In this document: piece by piece, positions 59,959 through 64,000 of the stretch
How the letters are laid out: each line of letters starts with the position of its first letter
How positions within the stretch are numbered: the stretch's first letter is position 1
Assembly: GCF_038561935.1 (NCBI RefSeq)
Contig: NZ_CP102770.1
Span: 7,006,001-7,070,000, forward strand
Reading direction: 5' to 3'
DNA length: 64,000 nucleotides
DNA from: Myxococcus stipitatus
Lineage (GTDB): Bacteria; Myxococcota; Myxococcia; Myxococcales; Myxococcaceae
Position numbers and translations under genes: made by a program
The notes under the pieces: generated by a model
Told to the model about the DNA's origin: nothing
The model's input: only the letters and a program-made list of their open reading frames with translations
Database searches by the model: none

Positions 59959-60969
59959 ATGCTGCTGGAACCCGGACTGAACCTGACGCTGCGCCCGATG
60001 GCGTACCCGGCATTCTTCGAGATGTATCGGAATGCCATCAAGAACACCTGGACCGTGGAGGAGGTGGATTTCTCCACGGACCTGGTGGACCTGCGGTCGA
60101 AGATGACGGACGCCGAGCGTCACCTCATCCACCGCCTGGTCGCCTTCTTCGCGACGGGCGACAGCATCGTCGGCAACAACCTGGTGCTGAACCTCTACAA
60201 GCACATCAACGCCCCCGAGGCGCGGATGTACCTGTCGCGTCAGCTCTTCGAGGAGGCGCTGCACGTCCAGTTCTACCTGACGCTGCTGGACACGTACGTG
60301 CCGGACCCGGCCGAGCGCGCCAAGGCGTTCGCCGCCATCGACAACATCCCCTCCATCCAGCGCAAGGCGCGCTTCTGCATGAAGTGGATGGACAGCATCC
60401 ACGACGTGGACGCGCTGAAGACGAAGGAGGAGCGGCGGCGCTTCCTCCTGAACCTCATCTGCTTCGCGGGCTGCATCGAGGGACTCTTCTTCTTCGCCGC
60501 CTTCGCCTACGTGTACTTCCTGCGCAGCAAGGGCCTGCTCAACGGGCTCGCCGCCGGGACGAACTGGGTGTTCCGCGACGAGAGCGCCCACATGGGCTTC
60601 GCCTTCGAGTGCATCCAGGTGGCTCGCAAGGAGGAGCCGGACCTCTTCGACGCGAAGATGGAGCGCGACGTGGAGGCGATGATGCGCGAGGCGGTGGAGT
60701 GCGAGACGCAGTTCGCCCAGGACCTCCTGAGCGGCGGCGTCGCGGGCCTGTCCGTGCAGGAGATGCGCGGCTACCTGGAGTACGTGGCGGACCAGCGCCT
60801 GCAGATGCTGGGCATCGCCCCCGTGTTCAAGACGAAGAACCCGCTGTCCTTCATGGACCTGCAGGACGTGCAGGAGCTCACCAACTTCTTCGAGCGCCGC
60901 GTGTCCGCCTACCAGGTCGCCGTCGGCGTGGGCGCCGCCAACGACGTGGTGCTGGACGCCACGTTCTAG
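59959..60969 (+). CDS. nrdB: Class I ribonucleotide reductase, beta subunit
   Basis: NrdB carries the di-iron centre and radical for NrdA. With the ATG at 59959 it has 336 residues. Metal ligands are the Asp in FFATGDSIVGNN, Glu99-x2-His102 (EALH) and the Glu/His pair in FRDESAHMGF. The radical tyrosine is expected at Tyr106, four residues after His102, so this is a Tyr-type enzyme rather than the Phe-type class Ic. A TTG start at 59932 would add nine residues without homology; neither start has a strong ribosome site. A clear terminator follows. Confidence 0.94.
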   Translation: MLLEPGLNLTLRPMAYPAFFEMYRNAIKNTWTVEEVDFSTDLVDLRSKMTDAERHLIHRLVAFFATGDSIVGNNLVLNLYKHINAPEARMYLSRQLFEEALHVQFYLTLLDTYVPDPAERAKAFAAIDNIPSIQRKARFCMKWMDSIHDVDALKTKEERRRFLLNLICFAGCIEGLFFFAAFAYVYFLRSKGLLNGLAAGTNWVFRDESAHMGFAFECIQVARKEEPDLFDAKMERDVEAMMREAVECETQFAQDLLSGGVAGLSVQEMRGYLEYVADQRLQMLGIAPVFKTKNPLSFMDLQDVQELTNFFERRVSAYQVAVGVGAANDVVLDATF

Positions 60970-60981
60970 AAGTCGCTTCAG

Positions 60982-61009
60982 GGCGGGCCCCCTCTCCGGG
61001 CCCGCCTTT
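60982..61009 (+). terminator. Terminator of nrd operon
   Basis: GGCGGGCCC (60982-60990) pairs perfectly with GGGCCCGCC (60998-61006) around a seven-base loop and is followed by TTT. It lies 12 bp after the nrdB stop. Confidence 0.75.
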
Positions 61010-61012
61010 CCG

Positions 61013-61035
61013 CCGGGTGGTCCGCAATCACCCGG
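61013..61035 (+). terminator. Second hairpin after nrdB
   Basis: CCGGGTG (61013-61019) pairs with CACCCGG (61029-61035) over a nine-base loop, in tandem with the terminator just upstream. It may act as a back-up terminator. Confidence 0.4.
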
Positions 61036-61352
61036 TGGGAGACCGCATCCCGCGCGTCCGTGTCGATGGCAAACAGTCTCCACGTACGCCGGTCTCCCCC
61101 GCCAATCTTTGACTCGACTTGGCCAGTCGTCCTCATCAGACTTCCGCTCTCTTCGGGCTGCTGTGACTTCTGGGTCATCCACACGCCAAGGCGGTGGAGG
61201 TAAGAAGCGGTTCCCGCGCGTCCCCCATCCTCGCACGTGGCCATCCCTCTCCAGGGGGCCTCGGCGGACCTCCGTCAGTCATACAAACCCCACACACACC
61301 GCGCATGGCCGCGGACGTGTCTCGTTTGTCGTTCCACTCACGGGGGCATGCA

Positions 61353-64000
61353 ATGGCAGACAGCACGGGAAGGCTCACGGACCAGTTCAGCGTCGACAAG
61401 GATGGCGGCGCGGCCTACGCCTTCGAGCTCAAGGTCCCTCCGGGCACGGCGGGCCTCGCTCCCAGTCTGGGCATCGCCTACAACAGTGGCGGGAGTGACG
61501 GCCTCCTCGGAGTGGGCTGGGGCCTGAGTGGCGTGTCCTCCATCACTCGCGCGGGGCGCACCGTCGCGCAGGACTGCCGCCACGGCAGCGTCAACTACGA
61601 CCTGGACGACCGCTTCATCCTCGACGGCCAGCGGTTGATGGCGGTGTCTGGGCAATACGGACAACCCCAGACGACCTATCACACCGAAATCCAGACCCCC
61701 TCCGGGCGCGCACTGGAGTTCGAATTCCAATACGACGCCACCACCGGCGTGCTGACGTCACAGACGCAGCCCAATGGCACACGCGAGGTTCACCAGCACG
61801 ACGGCCTGGGCCGCCCCGTGGAGACCCAGCGAATGGGGCCCGGTGAGACGATGGTCCCCGCCCTGCGCTTCGAGCGCGGCGCCGACGCCCTCGGCAGGTT
61901 CCGCAAGACGCTGACGCGCCAGGACTGGAAGAAGGACGTGTGGGCGGTGCGCACGGAGTATGTGGATGGCTTTGGCCGCGTCACCCGCACGACGAACCAG
62001 GGGCTGGAGAACGGCGCGCTCGTGGGCCGGGCCATCATCGAGGACACCGTCCTCGACTCGCATGACCAGCCGATTGAACAGAGCCTCCCCTACTTCAGCG
62101 GAGACACCTCCAAGCGGGCCCAGGCCATCACGTACGACGAATATGAGCGCGTGGTGCGCCGCGAGACCTCCGCCGCCGGCACGGCCCCCAACGTCTCGAC
62201 GTATGTCTATCCCCGCGTCAACCGCGTCGTCCTCACCGAAGGAGCCTCGTCCGGCGCACCTCGCACCCGGACGATGACCCACGGCTACTACGGCGACTCG
62301 CAAGCCCTCACCGAGCTCCAGGACGGCCAGGGCAACACCACCCGGTACACCTACGACGCCGTGGGACGGCGACTGAGCGCCACGGACCCGAAGGTGGAGA
62401 CCACCTTCGCCTATGACGGCCTGGACCGGCACACCGCCATCACCACCCGCTCCGGCAGCACCACCTTCACCCGGGAGACCTACGCCTACCGGGATGAACA
62501 GCGGGAATGGACCCACACCGACGGCGCCGGAGTCGTCACCACCTTCCAGCACGATGCGCTCCGGCGCGTGACGTCGAAGAAGGCCGGCGCGGACCAGACG
62601 AGCTACACCTACGACGAGCAGACGAGTCCCCATTCCCTGGGACAGCGCACCAGCGTCCGGCTCCCCGACGGCTCGACGTATGCCTATGGGCACGATGCGG
62701 ATGACAACACGACGTCCGTGAAGCTGACACTCGACGGGACCGCGTACACGCTGAACCAGGACTTCACGCCCACGCGCCTCGTCTCCCGCATCACCTATCC
62801 CGACGCCGCGAAGACGGAGGTGAGCTACCACCGCGACGCGCTCCAACGCCTGCTCAAAATCACGGAGGGCACGCAGGAGCACCTCGTCCAGTCGGACTTC
62901 ACCGCCCTGGGAGCCCCCGCGGTGGCCCGCTATGGCAATGGCGTGCGGACCACCTGGACGTATACGCCCGACGGCCACCTGCTCACGCAGGATGTCTTCA
63001 CGAAGGACGAGCGCCCCGCCTCCGCGAGCACCCTGGAGTGGAATGCCTTCTGGCAGGTGAGCGCCGTGCGAGACAGGCTGGAGGCGCCCCTCACCCAGAG
63101 CTTCACCCATGACGGCCTGGGCCAGCTGGTGAAGGCGCAGGGTGGAGGCTACGGCCTCCAGGAGTTCGCCTACGACGGGGCCTGCAGCCTCACGACCAAG
63201 GCGGGGCTGACGCTGGAGCGCGCGGGCCACCAGATTGCCCGGGGCTACACGCCCGCGAGCCCCGATGCCCTGCACACCCGCTACGACGCCAATGGCAGCC
63301 TCATCGAGCTGAAGTACCAGGGCTCCACCCTCACGCTCAGCTACGACTCCGCTCGGAGGCTCCAGCAAGCGGGCGACGTCCGCTTCACCTATGACCAGGA
63401 TGGACGGCGGCTGAAGAAGGTCGAACCCCAGCTCACGACGTACTACGTGGCCCCCTGCTACGAGGTGGTCGCCTTCGCGAACGGCGCCCGCCAGCACACG
63501 CGCTACGTCCTGGATGGCGACCAGCTCGTCGCCTCCGTCACCTTGGCGGAGTCAGGCACACCACCCGGAGGAACCGCGGGCGTGCCGTCAGTGGGCACGC
63601 GCTACTTCCACCTCAACAACACGCAGAGCACGTCGCTGGTGACCGAGGAGCGCGGCCAGGTGGCGAGCACCCTGGACTACGACCCGTTCGGCACTCCCCG
63701 CCTGCGCTCGGGGAGTGACGACTTCCGGCGGAAGCACTCGGGGTTGGAGCTGGACAGCACGGGCCTCTACTACGCGGCCTCGCGCTACTACAGCCCGCTG
63801 CTGGGAGGCTTCATCACCGCCGACGCCCAGATGGGCGCATCCGAGGACCGCATGGGGGCGTTCAACCGCTACGCCTACGTCCTCAATGACCCTGTCACCC
63901 TCATCGACCCGATGGGGCTGGGCATCTTCGACAGCATCGCCAACTTCTTCACCAACACGCTGCCCAACTGGGTCTCCAAACACTGGCAGGAGATTGTCTC
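61353..64000 (+). CDS. SpvB/RHS-repeat protein, probable polymorphic toxin (C-terminus outside window)
   Basis: The visible 882 residues begin at ATG 61353 behind GGGGG; an ATG five bases upstream is out of frame. The N-terminus has an SpvB-like segment (GLLGVGWGLSGVSSITR). It is followed by many YD repeats of the form YDxxGRxxxxxD/T, for example TTRYTYDAVGRRLSATD. The RHS core is complete: GLYYAASRYYSPLLGGFITAD, then NRYAYVLNDPVTLIDPMGL, the cleavage-site region (residues about 805-856). Beyond this the variable tip begins (GIFDSIANFFTN...) and is cut by the window end. There is no signal peptide or PAAR domain. It is probably a toxin or contact-dependent effector; the toxin type cannot be read. 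Confidence 0.88.
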   Translation, partial: MADSTGRLTDQFSVDKDGGAAYAFELKVPPGTAGLAPSLGIAYNSGGSDGLLGVGWGLSGVSSITRAGRTVAQDCRHGSVNYDLDDRFILDGQRLMAVSGQYGQPQTTYHTEIQTPSGRALEFEFQYDATTGVLTSQTQPNGTREVHQHDGLGRPVETQRMGPGETMVPALRFERGADALGRFRKTLTRQDWKKDVWAVRTEYVDGFGRVTRTTNQGLENGALVGRAIIEDTVLDSHDQPIEQSLPYFSGDTSKRAQAITYDEYERVVRRETSAAGTAPNVSTYVYPRVNRVVLTEGASSGAPRTRTMTHGYYGDSQALTELQDGQGNTTRYTYDAVGRRLSATDPKVETTFAYDGLDRHTAITTRSGSTTFTRETYAYRDEQREWTHTDGAGVVTTFQHDALRRVTSKKAGADQTSYTYDEQTSPHSLGQRTSVRLPDGSTYAYGHDADDNTTSVKLTLDGTAYTLNQDFTPTRLVSRITYPDAAKTEVSYHRDALQRLLKITEGTQEHLVQSDFTALGAPAVARYGNGVRTTWTYTPDGHLLTQDVFTKDERPASASTLEWNAFWQVSAVRDRLEAPLTQSFTHDGLGQLVKAQGGGYGLQEFAYDGACSLTTKAGLTLERAGHQIARGYTPASPDALHTRYDANGSLIELKYQGSTLTLSYDSARRLQQAGDVRFTYDQDGRRLKKVEPQLTTYYVAPCYEVVAFANGARQHTRYVLDGDQLVASVTLAESGTPPGGTAGVPSVGTRYFHLNNTQSTSLVTEERGQVASTLDYDPFGTPRLRSGSDDFRRKHSGLELDSTGLYYAASRYYSPLLGGFITADAQMGASEDRMGAFNRYAYVLNDPVTLIDPMGLGIFDSIANFFTNTLPNWVSKHWQEIV

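Larger units (their letters stand above)
60970..61352. other. Gene-free 383-bp interval between nrdB and RHS gene
   Basis: The interval holds two successive hairpins directly after nrdB. From about 61040 to 61350 no coding region, repeat or clear promoter is recognised; it presumably contains the RHS gene promoter. Confidence 0.55.

Noticed and set aside
61348..61527. Short frame starting at ATG 61348
   Set aside because: It is out of frame with the RHS protein by five bases and ends quickly; the RHS frame continues for at least 882 codons.

Overview
The window is GC-rich bacterial chromosome, tightly packed on both strands. Several features point to a myxobacterium of the Myxococcus/Corallococcus group: delta-60-repeat lipoproteins, DUF4388 (PATAN) response regulators, giant coiled-coil proteins, stand-alone sigma-54 activators and many lipoproteins of unknown function. 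This assignment rests on gene content and codon bias, not on a marker gene. No rRNA, tRNA, insertion sequence, phage gene or CRISPR array was found.

Layout. 1-6.3 kb is an apparent iron/metal-acquisition island. A FecA-like TonB receptor (cut by the window start) and a delta-60 lipoprotein run leftward; an imelysin-family lipoprotein and a full-length vitamin-K-dependent gamma-carboxylase-like (HTTM) membrane protein run rightward. Two Fur-box-like sites lie in the divergent promoter. 6.4-9.6 kb holds HtpX, a solitary acyltransferase domain and a membrane-anchored coiled-coil protein. 9.6-15.9 kb is a divergent MarR regulator plus a complete tripartite RND efflux operon. 16.3-21.2 kb carries glutaminase, a 2OG-Fe(II) oxygenase, a PQQ-type sugar dehydrogenase, a lipoprotein and a voltage-gated potassium channel. 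21.2-25.6 kb is a second, MexEF-like RND pair without its own outer-membrane channel.

26-36 kb has a secreted hypothetical protein, a pterin cluster (PTPS-III-like enzyme, SDR reductase, QueD), a serine hydrolase, a histidine kinase translationally coupled to an M16 peptidase, and a TPR lipoprotein. 36-40 kb is an aldehyde dehydrogenase/DUF779 operon behind a near-perfect sigma-54 promoter, with an AcoR-type activator directly upstream. 40-45 kb has membrane proteins, a proline-rich lipoprotein, a ferritin-like protein, a fatty acid desaturase and an FBP zinc-finger protein.

45-56 kb is a regulatory/cell-organisation block: two unusual response regulators with degenerate output domains, dapF, and a 2143-residue methyltransferase-like/coiled-coil protein with two arrays of 21-residue repeats. 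56-61 kb contains a membrane protein and class I ribonucleotide reductase (nrdA, nrdB) with a long structured leader. From 61.35 kb to the window end runs an SpvB/RHS protein whose variable C-terminus is cut off.

The best candidates for a poorly described system are the Fur-boxed imelysin/gamma-carboxylase/TonB/delta-60 island and the giant methyltransferase-coiled-coil protein next to the degenerate response regulators.
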